Shown here: piece by piece, positions 7,084 to 15,025 of the stretch | How positions within the stretch are numbered: the stretch's first letter is position 1 | Layout: every line of letters begins with the position of its first letter | Assembly: GCA_029266615.1 (NCBI GenBank) | Contig: JAQSWN010000141.1 | Span: 1-43,307, forward strand | Source of the DNA: Polyangiaceae bacterium | Lineage (GTDB): Bacteria; Myxococcota_A; Polyangia; Polyangiales; Polyangiaceae | Length of the DNA: 43,307 bases | Direction: 5' to 3' | Made by a program: the position numbers and the translations under genes | Notes under the pieces: model-generated | What the model was told of the DNA's origin: nothing | Seen by the model: the letters and a program-made list of their open reading frames with translations, nothing else | Databases searched by the model: none

Positions 7084-8643
7084 ATGCGAACCGCCAACGT
7101 ATCGGGCCGTGCTGCTTTGTTGCTTCGCGGCAGCGGGATCTCGGTGTGCGCCCTCTCGGCTGCGATCGTGGTTTCCGCCTGCGGCAGTGACTCGGATAAG
7201 AAGAAGAACACCCCCTACGACGGCGGTGCTGGAGAGACGTCAACTGGCGGGCAAGGTGTGGAGGGCGGTAGTGGCGGCAGCGGCGGCTCGCCCGTCGTGG
7301 CGGGCGGCGCACCCAATGGGGATGCGGGTACCGGAGGCAGTGTCACGATCGAAGGCGGCGCCGCGGGCTCCGGGGCTGCCGGTAAGGGGACGGCAGGGGA
7401 TGGGCAGGGTGGCGGCGAGCCCGATGCCGAGTGTCCCGCGGACTCTGGCGATTGCGATCAGAACCCGGACGACTGCGAGACACCGCTCGACACGACTCAG
7501 AACTGCGGCGAGTGCGGCACCACCTGCACGTCGACCAATGGGGTCTCCGCGTGCCAGGAGCTGAGCTGCGTCGTGACGAGCTGCACCACCGGCTTTGCCG
7601 ACTGCAACGACACGGGCACCGACGGCTGCGAGACGGCCGTCAACACCGCGACCAACTGCGGCAGCTGCAACAACGACTGTGGCGCCGGCACGTGCAATGC
7701 GGGCGGCTTCTGCGACGCGGTAGTCATCGGCTCGAACGCCTACACCGGTCGCTCCCTCTTCGCCGGGGACTCGATCTACCGGCAGGCGGTACCGGCTCCG
7801 AACTATGGGCTGCAGGGCAGCTACTCGATCATTCGTACCCCCATCAGCGGCGCGGCCGAAACGATCATCGACGCCCAAAGCAAGCAAGCCGGGGGCATGG
7901 TCGCTACCGCGACGGAGCTGTACTGGGGCGTCGGCGGCACGCCTCCGGGCTTATTCAAGAAAGGGCTCACCGCGGCGGCCGCGGTTGCGCCCACGCCCGT
8001 CTTCGAGCCGCCGAGCCTGCCGATGCAGATGGTGATTCAGGGCGCCAATCTGTACTTCACCGGTGTGGACGGGCAGATCTACATGCGCCCGCTGGCCGCC
8101 GCCGCGAACGTGTCCGGCTCGGTCATCGTGACCGCGGCCGAGGTCGCCGGCACCCACACCTTCAACATCCATCAGCCGTTCGTAGCTACGCCGACTCGCC
8201 TGTACTGGATCGTGGGCGGCACGGGCGGCCCTTTCCTACGCACGGCGCCGATTGCGGGCGGAACCGCAGCGGACGTAGCTGGAGCGACACCGCGCGCCTG
8301 GACCCCATTGGGGGTGAGCGGCGAGGAGCTCTATTGGGTGCAGTCGAGCGGCTCCGCCTTCGACGGCGTGTACCACTACACGCACGGCGGCACCGCCACG
8401 GGTCTCGTCTTCAAAGCCAACCTCAGCGGCGTCGCCATCGACTCCGGCTCGCTCTACTACCTGGAGAGTGAGAACAAGCTGTTCAGAGCCCCCATCAGCG
8501 GCGGCATCGGCAAGCAGATAGGCCAATCCTTGACTGGCGCGAAGGACATCGTTGGCTTCGGCCCGAAGAGCACCTACCTGTCCGGCTACTGGACGCGCGG
8601 GAACGGCTTCTCCCTCGGCAAAGCCTACGTGCTGTCGAAGTAG
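7084..8643 (+). CDS. Cys-rich surface lipoprotein with beta-propeller-like domain
   Basis: A 519-aa lipoprotein. ATG at 7084 is chosen over an in-frame ATG at 6988 because it gives a signal peptide ending in a lipobox (IVVSAC), which is then followed by DSDKKKN and a Gly/Ser/Ala linker of about 80 residues. Next come two Cys-rich modules, each with a D-C-x-x-x-P/G-x-D-x-C-E-T core followed by a Cys knot (NCGECGTTC and NCGSCNNDC), a repeat family very common in myxobacterial secreted proteins. From about residue 225 the protein is a series of short beta-strand repeats (YWGVGG, YFTGVDG, YWIVGG, YWVQSSG, YYLESENK), each pairing a Tyr-aromatic strand with a following 'apply-to-next-value' strand, suggesting a six- or seven-bladed propeller. 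It is likely anchored at the cell surface; the ligand is unknown. Confidence 0.85.
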   Translation: MRTANVSGRAALLLRGSGISVCALSAAIVVSACGSDSDKKKNTPYDGGAGETSTGGQGVEGGSGGSGGSPVVAGGAPNGDAGTGGSVTIEGGAAGSGAAGKGTAGDGQGGGEPDAECPADSGDCDQNPDDCETPLDTTQNCGECGTTCTSTNGVSACQELSCVVTSCTTGFADCNDTGTDGCETAVNTATNCGSCNNDCGAGTCNAGGFCDAVVIGSNAYTGRSLFAGDSIYRQAVPAPNYGLQGSYSIIRTPISGAAETIIDAQSKQAGGMVATATELYWGVGGTPPGLFKKGLTAAAAVAPTPVFEPPSLPMQMVIQGANLYFTGVDGQIYMRPLAAAANVSGSVIVTAAEVAGTHTFNIHQPFVATPTRLYWIVGGTGGPFLRTAPIAGGTAADVAGATPRAWTPLGVSGEELYWVQSSGSAFDGVYHYTHGGTATGLVFKANLSGVAIDSGSLYYLESENKLFRAPISGGIGKQIGQSLTGAKDIVGFGPKSTYLSGYWTRGNGFSLGKAYVLSK

Positions 8644-8700
8644 TAGGCGTGGCGGTCGTGCAGTCCGGCCGCCTTCGTCAGCCGCGCTGACCGGAGGGGA

Positions 8701-8731
8701 GGCGATGGGGTAGCGAATCGCCACTCCCCAT
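8701..8731 (+). promoter_or_regulatory. Interlocking stem-loops in the terC leader (possible RNA switch)
   Basis: GGCGAT (8701-8706) can pair with ATCGCC (8717-8722), while ATGGGG (8705-8710) can pair with CCCCAT (8726-8731). The two stems share bases 8705-8706 and otherwise interlock like an H-type pseudoknot. The element ends 39 bp before terC. TerC-family genes are often controlled by the yybP-ykoY manganese riboswitch, but I cannot match its conserved core here. If transcription starts at the TAnnnT box at 8759, the element would lie outside the mRNA. Confidence 0.3.
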
Positions 8732-8758
8732 GGACCGCACGAGACCGTGTCGGATTGC

Positions 8759-8770
8759 TAAACTGCGGGC
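8759..8770 (+). promoter_or_regulatory. TAnnnT box before terC
   Basis: TAAACT (8759-8764) sits 6 nt before the ATG at 8771, the same geometry as at the radical SAM gene, consistent with a leaderless transcript. No Shine-Dalgarno sequence precedes the ATG. Confidence 0.35.
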
Positions 8771-9730
8771 ATGGAAGTCGGAACGCTCGCCACTCCCGCT
8801 CTTTGGCTCGGCTTCGCTGTTCTCGTCGTGGCCGTGCTTGCCATCGACCTCGGCATCTTCAACCGCAAGGCGCACGTCGTAAAGCCGCGAGAAGCGCTGG
8901 TGTGGACGGGAGTGTGGGTCACGCTCGCGCTCGGCTTCGGCGCCTTCGTCTGGCACCGGTTTGGCACCGACGCGGCCCAGAAGTTCATCACTGGTTACGC
9001 AATCGAAAAGGCGCTGTCCGTCGACAACCTCTTCGTGATGTACGCCGTCTTCACGGCGCTCGCGATCCCGGCGCTGCACCAGCACGGCGTCTTGTTTTGG
9101 GGCATCGTCGGCGCGGTCGTGATGCGCACCATCATGGTGTTCGCGGGCACGGCGCTGCTTTCCAGCTTTCACTGGCTCATCTTCGTTTTCGGCGGCTTCC
9201 TCGTCTTAACGGGAATCAAAATGCTCTTTCGTAAAGAGGAGGAGCCCCACCCCGAAAACAGCCGCATCCTCAAGTTAGTCAGAAGGGTGATGCCCGTCAG
9301 CCACGAGCTCCACGGCGGGAAGATGTTCGTTCGCGTCGCAGGGGTGCTGACGGCGACGCCGCTCTTCGTGGCGCTCATCGCCATCGAGACGTCGGACGCC
9401 GTGTTCGCGGTCGACTCCATCTTCGCCATATTCGCCGTCACCACCGATCCGTTCATCGTGCTCACGTCGAACATCTTCGCGATCTTGGGGTTGCGTTCGC
9501 TCTACTTCGTCCTTTCCGGCGCGGCGGAACGCTTCAAGTACGTACAACCCGGCCTCGCGCTCGTCCTCATCTTCGTCGGCGTGAAGATGGCGATCGCCGA
9601 CTGGGTGAAGATACCGGTGTTGCTCTCCCTTGCCGTCATCGTGGTGCTGGTGGGCGGCTCCATCGCCGCGTCCGTCGTCAGCAACGCGCGCCAGCGAAGG
9701 CTGGAAGCGCCCGGGGGCGCCCATCCCTGA
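8771..9730 (+). CDS. TerC/Alx family integral membrane protein
   Basis: A 319-aa polytopic membrane protein of the TerC/Alx family, whose members are linked to tellurite resistance and, for Alx/MeeF-type proteins, manganese export. Family features seen: an N-terminal TM with acidic residue (VLAIDLGIFNRK), the signature YAIEKALSVDNLFVMYAVF (acidic residues within the membrane), a second inverted copy with IAIETSDAVFAVDSIFAIFAVT, and FIVLTSNIFAILGLRSLYFVL. About nine hydrophobic segments are visible and the length is typical (about 310-330). A charged loop (KEEEPHPENS) separates the halves. It stands alone on the plus strand; the neighbours give no further clue to the substrate. Confidence 0.92.
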   Translation: MEVGTLATPALWLGFAVLVVAVLAIDLGIFNRKAHVVKPREALVWTGVWVTLALGFGAFVWHRFGTDAAQKFITGYAIEKALSVDNLFVMYAVFTALAIPALHQHGVLFWGIVGAVVMRTIMVFAGTALLSSFHWLIFVFGGFLVLTGIKMLFRKEEEPHPENSRILKLVRRVMPVSHELHGGKMFVRVAGVLTATPLFVALIAIETSDAVFAVDSIFAIFAVTTDPFIVLTSNIFAILGLRSLYFVLSGAAERFKYVQPGLALVLIFVGVKMAIADWVKIPVLLSLAVIVVLVGGSIAASVVSNARQRRLEAPGGAHP

Positions 9731-9830
9731 TGGGGCTCCCCACCCGCCACACCGCACGAGCCTGCTTGGCGATGCCCAGCGAATGCCGGCCCCGCGCCGC
9801 GTGATCGACCACGTCACGGCCCCCCCTGGA

Positions 9831-10256
9831 ATGCCCTCTCCTAGCCTGAAGCGCGCGTTCGGCTGGTCGCTCGGCGGCCTGTGCGCGTCGCTCGCGCTCT
9901 CGCTAGCGGCCGCCTACTGGCATTCGCTACCCCATCTCATCGGGTTCTCAGGGCAAAACGCGCTGCACGAGCGAGACTTCTGGTGCGCCCTGGCCGGGGG
10001 CGGCTTCGCGCTCACCTCCGGCGCGTTAGCCGTCCATGCCTCACGCTCCGCTACCAGCGCAACCTTTGGCGGCGTCATCGCCGCCCTCGTTGGCTGGGTT
10101 GGATTGACGGCGTTGCTGCTGCGCTCTGGTTCTCTTGAGTCCTTTTTTACGCGCTGTGGCTGGCACCCACGCAAGCCTTCGCGCTCATCGGCGTCGGTTG
10201 GTGCTTTCGTCTGCAAGACAAGAGCGCACGCAGCGTCGCTGGCTCCGAAGAGATGA
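9831..10256 (+). CDS. Small membrane protein, probably frameshifted at a T6 run
   Basis: A 141-aa hypothetical protein as read, start ATG 9831 (an ATG at 9783 is also in frame). Three hydrophobic segments are visible: LGGLCASLALSLAAAYWHSL, FWCALAGGGFALTSGALAV and FGGVIAALVGWVGLTALLL. After the run of six T (10143-10148) the frame turns to basic, low-quality sequence (RCGWHPRKPSRSS). In the -1 frame from 10142 the reading becomes LFYALWLAPTQAFALIGVGW followed by CFRLQDKSARS, a convincing fourth membrane helix and tail, and stays open to 10315, inside the tRNA-Arg locus. So the true protein is probably the -1 product, and the window carries a 1-nt indel, a sequencing error or a slippage site. 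Function unknown. Confidence 0.5.
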   Translation: MPSPSLKRAFGWSLGGLCASLALSLAAAYWHSLPHLIGFSGQNALHERDFWCALAGGGFALTSGALAVHASRSATSATFGGVIAALVGWVGLTALLLRSGSLESFFTRCGWHPRKPSRSSASVGAFVCKTRAHAASLAPKR

Positions 10257-10285
10257 GTCTTGAGGAGGATCGATCGAGCGAGAGG

Positions 10286-10362
10286 TGGCACGCCCGAAGG
10301 GACTCGAACCCCTGACCGGTGGATTAGAAATCCACTGCTCTATCCAGCTGAGCTACGGGCGC
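10286..10362 (-). tRNA. tRNA-Arg (anticodon TCT)
   Basis: Read on the minus strand: acceptor GCGCCCG (10362-10356) pairs with CGGGCGT (10296-10290), with one G-T pair; D-arm AGCTCAGCTGGATAGAGC; anticodon stem GTGGA/TCCAC with loop TTTCTAA, anticodon TCT; T-arm AGGGGTTCGAGTCCCTT; discriminator G and an encoded CCA (10288-10286). All arms are intact. It decodes AGA, a rare codon in this GC-rich genome. Confidence 0.97.
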
Positions 10363-10428
10363 GTGTGGGTCGTTAAGTACCTGAAGGCACGCCAGAATCC
10401 ACGGATTTTTTCGAGGGGCGCGCCCGGG

Positions 10429-11001
10429 CTAGGCGAAGAGGGTGGGCAGGGCGAGCTCGAAGCCCGGCAGGAGGGGAGAGCGGAGGACGTCGTGGACGGT
10501 CTCGCCGTGACTCAGGCTGTCCCCGCTCCAGCGCTCGATGAAGCCTTCTTGTTCGACGGTCCAGAGCTCGCGGACACAAGCCTCGGCGTAGATGGCGCGC
10601 TTGGTGACGCGATCGTGGGCGCGGCTCGTCGACAGCACTTCGATGCAGAGGGCGGGGATCTCGTCGATGGGGCCGATGTGTGTTGGCGGGAGTGCCGAGA
10701 AAAGCACGAAGCCGTCTGGCTGAAGGATGCGCCCGGGAGCGAAGCGCACGTCCAGCGGCGAGTGGCAGACGGTGATTGGGTGCGACTGCGTGGCCGCCCA
10801 TTGGCGCAGGCTGGTGATGATGCGCCACTGCGTTTCCTGATGCCAGTAGGTAGGGCTAGGCGGCACGTAGACCTCGCCGTCGATCAGCTCGATGCGCTGC
10901 ATCGTTTCGGGAAGGCTTAGAAACTCTGCCTCCGTGACGAGTGAACGGGCGGTGGTCACGGCTGAAGGGTACCTCACGGGCGTAGGAGGAGCACACTTCA
11001 C
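10429..11001 (-). CDS. Uma2-family (DUF820) PD-(D/E)xK nuclease-like protein
   Basis: A 190-aa protein of the Uma2 family, which has a restriction-endonuclease-like fold. Seen: the N-terminal helix SLVTEAEFLSLPETMQRIEL followed by IDGEVYVPPSPTYWHQ, then DVRFAPGRILQPDGFVLF, CIEVLSTSRAHDRVTKRAIY and the terminal RELWTVEQEGFIERW, matching the family's E-xxGE-PD-EvlS-xxK-Y order. Start is GTG at 11001, overlapping the upstream stop as GTGA, so it is translationally coupled to the zincin encoded before it. Uma2 genes are highly amplified in cyanobacteria and some myxobacteria; their targets are unknown. A shorter start at an internal GTG (VTTARSLVTEAEF) is also possible. Confidence 0.88.
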   Translation of the reverse strand: MKCAPPTPVRYPSAVTTARSLVTEAEFLSLPETMQRIELIDGEVYVPPSPTYWHQETQWRIITSLRQWAATQSHPITVCHSPLDVRFAPGRILQPDGFVLFSALPPTHIGPIDEIPALCIEVLSTSRAHDRVTKRAIYAEACVRELWTVEQEGFIERWSGDSLSHGETVHDVLRSPLLPGFELALPTLFA

Positions 11002-11858
11002 GAGCTCGCCGAGGAAACGCGTGGGGTTCCGCTCAGGGCGGCGAGGGCGGCGAGGGCGGCACGGAGTTGTGCGCTGCAGTCGACCATCTTGCCGTCGTGC
11101 TCGACGATGAGTGGGCGGACGACCTTGCCGTGTTGGATGGCGCCCGCCTTGAACCCGGCTGCGATGAGCTTGGCTTGCTGTTCGTGGCCGAGCCCCGCGA
11201 ACTCCTTACCTTGGGCGATTTGCGCGGCAAAGTCGTGAGGTTGCTCAGCGCCGTGGACGGCTGGTGAGAGGAGCGAGCCCGCCAGGTAGCCCGCCCCACG
11301 CTGTTGGTACTGGAGCACGTGCGTGAGCTCGTGGATGAAGGCGTCGTCCGAGAGGGGGTTTGCGTTCTTGGTGTAGACGGTGTTGCCGAGCACGAAGGGG
11401 CGCTCGCGGTCGATGAGGGAGTAGAGGCCGGCGTGGCCCGACTTGAGGCGAATGACGTCCAAGCTCAGGCCGGAGCCGAAGACGTTTCGGGCGAGGGCGC
11501 GCTCTCGCTCGGTGAGGGCTCTGCCGGCGGGCTCCAGGTGGAGCAGCGTTTGAACGCTCGAGATGGTCGTGCCGGCTGCGAGCAGAAAGCTGCCGGTGAC
11601 CTCTTCGAACACCCGCGAAGAAGTGACGAGCGCGTCCGTCAGGGAGCGTGCGATGCCGCGGAACGCGTCTGCCAGGCCGTCGAAGACCGACGCGACGCGC
11701 GCGAGAAATCCAAGAGGGCTTGCGGGCTGGAGCGCGGAGGAGGGCGGCTTCGGCGGCGCCGTAGCTGCGGGAGTCTTGGAGGGCGCGACGGGCTCAGTGG
11801 GGGCGAGATCACTCTCCAGAATTCGATACGAGTCGACGTTTCCACCTTGGATGCGCAT
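10998..11858 (-). CDS. DUF4157-like putative zinc peptidase
   Basis: A 286-aa protein. The N-terminal ~45 residues are Pro/Ala/Ser-rich, followed by a helical region (FLARVASVFDGLADAFRGIA). The central domain starts with LTERERALARNVFGSGLSLD and contains SDDAFIHELTHVLQYQQRG, an HExxH zinc site (HELTH) with a hydrophobic approach, plus a following helix, as in DUF4157/eCIS-core-type zincins. The C-terminus (KLIAAGFKAGAIQHGKVV) is unassigned. No signal peptide is seen. It is the first gene of a two-gene operon and overlaps the Uma2 gene (GTGA). DUF4157 domains are often found with toxins or contractile injection systems, but no such genes are nearby, so the substrate is open. Confidence 0.75.
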   Translation of the reverse strand: MRIQGGNVDSYRILESDLAPTEPVAPSKTPAATAPPKPPSSALQPASPLGFLARVASVFDGLADAFRGIARSLTDALVTSSRVFEEVTGSFLLAAGTTISSVQTLLHLEPAGRALTERERALARNVFGSGLSLDVIRLKSGHAGLYSLIDRERPFVLGNTVYTKNANPLSDDAFIHELTHVLQYQQRGAGYLAGSLLSPAVHGAEQPHDFAAQIAQGKEFAGLGHEQQAKLIAAGFKAGAIQHGKVVRPLIVEHDGKMVDCSAQLRAALAALAALSGTPRVSSASS

Positions 11859-11943
11859 GAAGGCTCGTCGGTCGCGCGTCGGGGTTAGTTGCGTCCGGTG
11901 TGATGAGCAGGCGCGCCGCTGGCGGTTTCGAAAGCAGTTGGAG

Positions 11944-11956
11944 TATGGTTCGCCTC
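11944..11956 (+). promoter_or_regulatory. TAnnnT box before the AgmX/PglI-like lipoprotein gene
   Basis: TATGGT (11944-11949) is followed after 7 nt by the ATG at 11957. This supports starting the gene there rather than at the in-frame ATG at 11945, which would lie inside the box. Confidence 0.35.
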
Positions 11957-12454
11957 ATGAGGGAGCTAGCCGCCGTCTCGGTTCTGGGCCTGTTTTTGAT
12001 GGCTTGCGGTGGGTCGCAGCCGCCCGCGGAGCCGCCGGAGGCCGCGCCGCTGGAGGCCGCGCCCACTCCTCCGCCGAAGCCGGCCGAGCCCGTCGCGGAA
12101 GAGCCGAAGGCGGAGCCGAAGCCGGAGGCGCCGGCGGTGGCAGAGCCTCAGTTTACGGACGGCATGTCGGTGGCGGACGCGGAGAAGGCAGTGCCGCGCG
12201 GCGCCGAGCGAGCAAACATCGATCAGGAGACGATGTCGAAGCCGATTCAGGACGTGGAGGTGTACGAGCCGTGCAAACCGGGCACCGCGAAGGTGAAGCT
12301 GAAGATCGCGGTGTGGGACGGCAAAGCGGTAGGCATCGACGTCACGACGACCCCCAAGAACGACAAGCTTTCGGCGTGCATCACGGAGCGCATCAAGGGC
12401 CTGAAGTGGCAAGCGCGCGTGAAGTCGCTCAACACCGTCGAGTACTCGTTCTGA
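11957..12454 (+). CDS. Lipoprotein with AgmX/PglI-like C-terminal domain
   Basis: A 165-aa protein. Start ATG 11957 gives MRELAAVSVLGLFLMAC, a short signal peptide with lipobox at Cys17. Residues ~20-65 are a Pro/Ala/Glu linker (PPAEPPEAAP, PKAEPKPEAP), probably crossing the periplasm or peptidoglycan. The C-terminal ~75 residues (PCKPGTAKVKLKIAVWDGKA to LKWQARVKSLNTVEYSF, with a conserved Cys pair) resemble the AgmX/PglI and TonB C-terminal fold found in myxobacterial gliding and regulatory proteins. It may therefore dock to an envelope complex, but no partner genes are adjacent. A strong palindromic hairpin separates it from the convergent uppS. Confidence 0.75.
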   Translation: MRELAAVSVLGLFLMACGGSQPPAEPPEAAPLEAAPTPPPKPAEPVAEEPKAEPKPEAPAVAEPQFTDGMSVADAEKAVPRGAERANIDQETMSKPIQDVEVYEPCKPGTAKVKLKIAVWDGKAVGIDVTTTPKNDKLSACITERIKGLKWQARVKSLNTVEYSF

Positions 12455-12497
12455 GCCGCGGCGCTTTGCGCTCTGCGGCTAACGGTTCACGAGGGAC

Positions 12498-12540
12498 GTA
12501 GCGACATCGCGATCCCCGCCTAGCTAGGCGGGGTCGCTAC
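12498..12540. terminator. Long palindromic hairpin between convergent genes
   Basis: CCCCGCCTAG/CTAGGCGGGG (12514-12533) is a perfect 20-bp palindrome, nested inside GTAGCGA (12498-12504) and TCGCTAC (12534-12540), another inverted pair. It lies 43 bp after the plus-strand lipoprotein stop and 45 bp after the minus-strand uppS stop, the right place for a bidirectional terminator. T-tracts are lacking. Confidence 0.6.
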
Positions 12541-12585
12541 GAACGAGACTCGGCCTACCCTCAAAAGAACGAGCGAGGGACGGAC

Positions 12586-13389
12586 TCAGCTCGGGCGGTC
12601 GAGCGGGTCGAAGGGGTGGGGGACGACCACGGCGCCGGAGCCTTGCACTTGCTCGGACGTCTTGCCGAAGCGGCGCTCTTTGCCGTTGTAGACCTCGATG
12701 CATTCGAGGAGGCGACCGGCCGTGAAGTCCGGCCACATGATGGGCAGGAAGACGAGCTCCGCGTAGGCGGACTCGAAGAGCAGGAAGTCGCTGACGCGGG
12801 TTTCACCGCCGGTGCGAATGAGGAGGTCCACGTCCGGCAGGGAGTGGGTGGTCATCTGCCGGTGGAAGAAGGTCTCGTCGATGTCTTCGGGCAAGACGAG
12901 GCCGGCGCGGGCGCGGACGGCGAGGGAGCGAGCGGCCTCCACGATGTCTTGGCGGCCGCCGTACGAGAGCGCCAGGGTGAGGGTCATGCGGTCGCCATCG
13001 CGCGTGTACTCGATGAGCTCTTCGACCGCATGGCGGGTGGCGGTGGGCAAGTCTTCCAAGTTGCCGATCACGTTCACGCGGATGCCGTTCTGGCGGAGGT
13101 CGTGCCGCTCTTGCTTGGCGAACTCGATGAGGAGGCGCATGAGCGCTTCGACCTCGTGACGCGGGCGCTGCCAGTTGGCGACGCTGAACGCGTACAGCGT
13201 GAGGTACTTGATGCCGAGGCGGGTCGAGGTTTCGACCGCTTCGCGGACGGCGCGCGCGCCTTCCGCGTGGCCTTCCGCGCGATCGAGGCCGCGGGCCTGA
13301 GCCCAGCGCCCGTTGCCGTCCATGATGATGGCGACGTGGCGCGGGATCTTGGAACCGTTCTTGCCGTTACCGTTGTGTGCTGGAGCCAA
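12586..13389 (-). CDS. uppS: Isoprenyl transferase (undecaprenyl diphosphate synthase)
   Basis: Condenses isopentenyl diphosphate onto farnesyl diphosphate with cis geometry to make the C55 lipid carrier for peptidoglycan and polysaccharide synthesis. The family motifs are all present: HVAIIMDGNGRWA with the catalytic Asp, RAEGHAEGARAV, LTLYAFSVANWQRP, LTLALSYGGRQDIV, and DLLIRTGGETRVSDFLLFES followed by AYAELVF. Start TTG at 13389 gives 267 aa, matching the family (about 250); the frame is open further upstream but that part has no uppS similarity. The C-terminal tail after YNGKERRFG is extended by about 25 residues. It usually precedes cdsA, but here it is followed by the convergent lipoprotein gene. 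Confidence 0.93.
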   Translation of the reverse strand: MAPAHNGNGKNGSKIPRHVAIIMDGNGRWAQARGLDRAEGHAEGARAVREAVETSTRLGIKYLTLYAFSVANWQRPRHEVEALMRLLIEFAKQERHDLRQNGIRVNVIGNLEDLPTATRHAVEELIEYTRDGDRMTLTLALSYGGRQDIVEAARSLAVRARAGLVLPEDIDETFFHRQMTTHSLPDVDLLIRTGGETRVSDFLLFESAYAELVFLPIMWPDFTAGRLLECIEVYNGKERRFGKTSEQVQGSGAVVVPHPFDPLDRPS

Positions 13390-13591
13390 GTTCGGAAGCC
13401 TCGGTGAGTGAAGGATGCAATCAGGAGCCCTGGGATGTCGGTGCCACCACAGGACTAAGCGTGCCTTACAAGCTCCCACATCGCGGGCCGCCCGTTGATG
13501 GAGGTTTGGTGGAGAATGCCCGCGGACCAGCGGCTCCGTCCGGGCATCAACCGGTGGGGTGATATTGCGTAAGCATCTGTAACTGTTGACG

Positions 13592-15025
13592 TTACTCGCC
13601 GCCGTCCCCGAGCGTGGCCCGCAGCCGGGCGGCCGGCAGCTTGAGGCGAAAGACGACCCTGGGCGGCCCCGACTTTTCCAAGTCCGCCTGCCCGCCGTGA
13701 GCCTCCGCGACGGCTTGGACGATGGCGAGGCCAAGACCGGTGCCGCCTTTGTCTGCGCGCGTGGTGACGAAGCGGCGAAAGAGCCGGTCCTGCACGTGCC
13801 GTTCGAGGGTGCCGCTGTTCGCGACGCACAGCCAGACCTCTTCGCCGTGCCGCTCGACCTCGATCTGCACGTGAGACGCGGGAGGCGAGTGCACGAGCGC
13901 GTTGTCGACCAAGTTGGCGAGCGCGCGAGTGAGCCAGAGCTCGTCCCCGCTCACGCGCACGTCACCTTCCGACACGACGGAGACGCGCGGGCGATCGTCG
14001 CCGAGGGTCTCCAGAGTGCGATGGGCGAGGCGCGCCAAGTCGACGGGCTCGAAGCTCTCGGCCCCACGCGCTTCGATGTGCGCGAGGCCGAGCAGCTCGC
14101 TGAGAAGACGTTCGATGCGCTGGGTCGCCTCGCGAATGCGTTGCACGAAGTGGCGGGCCTGGGCCGGCTCTTCCAGCGCGCTCTCTTCCAGCACCTCCGC
14201 GCTGGCGCGGATGGCGGCGACCGGGTTTTTGAGCTCGTGGGACAGGTCCGCGGCGAAGGTTTCGACGAACGGGCGACCCGAGAGCTCGCGGCGCATGGAG
14301 TCCAGCGCGCGCGACAAGCGCGTGACCTCGCGCCCGAACTCCGGAGGCGGCGGAGCCGTGCGCTCGCCGCGGCTCACGCGTTCGCCGAAAGCGCTCAGGC
14401 GCTCGATGGGCTCGGCGATGGCGCGGCCGATCATGGCCGCGGCGGCCGCGGCCGCGGCGCCGAGCACCAAGCTGATGACGAGCACGGTGGGCGCCATGTC
14501 CGCGAGCAAGTTCTTCATCACGACGGTGGGCTTGATGACGCGTACGGCCCCGATTTTCACGCCTCGGACGACCACGGCGTGGTCCACGTAGACGAGCCCC
14601 TCTTCGTCGTGGGGGGGCGCGGTGCGGGGGAAGATGACCTGTCCCTGTGCGTTGACGAGGAGCAGGCGCAGGTCCGCTCCGCGCTCGCGCTCGTGCTCGA
14701 AGCGCTGCGCCACGTCCGCGAGCTCACCGTCCGTGCGATCCAGCTCGCCGGCGACGAGGCCGGCGATGGACGCGGCTTCGTCCCCCGCGGCTTGAACCGC
14801 GATGCGCACGGCGCGCGCCTCGATGCGGTCCACGACCATCAAACCGAGGCCGAAGGCGAAAGCGCCGACAATCACGCCCAGCGCCAGGAAGACCTGCATG
14901 CGGATCGACATCCCGCGCGTGCGGGTGCGCAGCAGGCGCGACACCACGAACGCGACGAACAGGATGAGCCCGATCGCCGCGACCGCGACGATGACCAGCC
15001 GCTCGAGCGCGGCGTTTTCGCTCAA
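13592..15025 (-). CDS. Membrane-bound sensor histidine kinase
   Basis: A 477-aa kinase. The TTG start at 15025 overlaps the stop of the response regulator gene as TTGA, so regulator and kinase are translationally coupled. Two hydrophobic segments lie at about residues 10-29 and 44-65, then an extracytoplasmic sensing region, a third TM near 178-200 (LVISLVLGAAAAAAAAMIG), and a HAMP linker. The H-box is DLSHELKNPVAAIRAS, phospho-acceptor His263, the N-box LTRALANLVDNALVHSP, and the G-box GTGLGLAIVQAVAEAHGG. ELKNP (rather than ELRTP) and the domain order resemble CreC/PhoR-type kinases. The signal is unknown. The next gene upstream, across a divergent promoter, is a SixA-like phosphatase. Confidence 0.93.
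   Translation of the reverse strand: MSENAALERLVIVAVAAIGLILFVAFVVSRLLRTRTRGMSIRMQVFLALGVIVGAFAFGLGLMVVDRIEARAVRIAVQAAGDEAASIAGLVAGELDRTDGELADVAQRFEHERERGADLRLLLVNAQGQVIFPRTAPPHDEEGLVYVDHAVVVRGVKIGAVRVIKPTVVMKNLLADMAPTVLVISLVLGAAAAAAAAMIGRAIAEPIERLSAFGERVSRGERTAPPPPEFGREVTRLSRALDSMRRELSGRPFVETFAADLSHELKNPVAAIRASAEVLEESALEEPAQARHFVQRIREATQRIERLLSELLGLAHIEARGAESFEPVDLARLAHRTLETLGDDRPRVSVVSEGDVRVSGDELWLTRALANLVDNALVHSPPASHVQIEVERHGEEVWLCVANSGTLERHVQDRLFRRFVTTRADKGGTGLGLAIVQAVAEAHGGQADLEKSGPPRVVFRLKLPAARLRATLGDGGE

Noticed and set aside
8644..8770. A canonical yybP-ykoY manganese riboswitch before terC
   Set aside because: I could not find its conserved paired core; only two short interlocking stems are visible.
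10142..10149. Classical -1 slippery heptamer (T TTT TTA) as proof of programmed frameshifting
   Set aside because: In the reading frame used, the codons are TTT TTT preceded by C, so re-pairing after -1 slip would start on CTT; this is not the canonical X XXY YYZ phase. An indel is equally likely.
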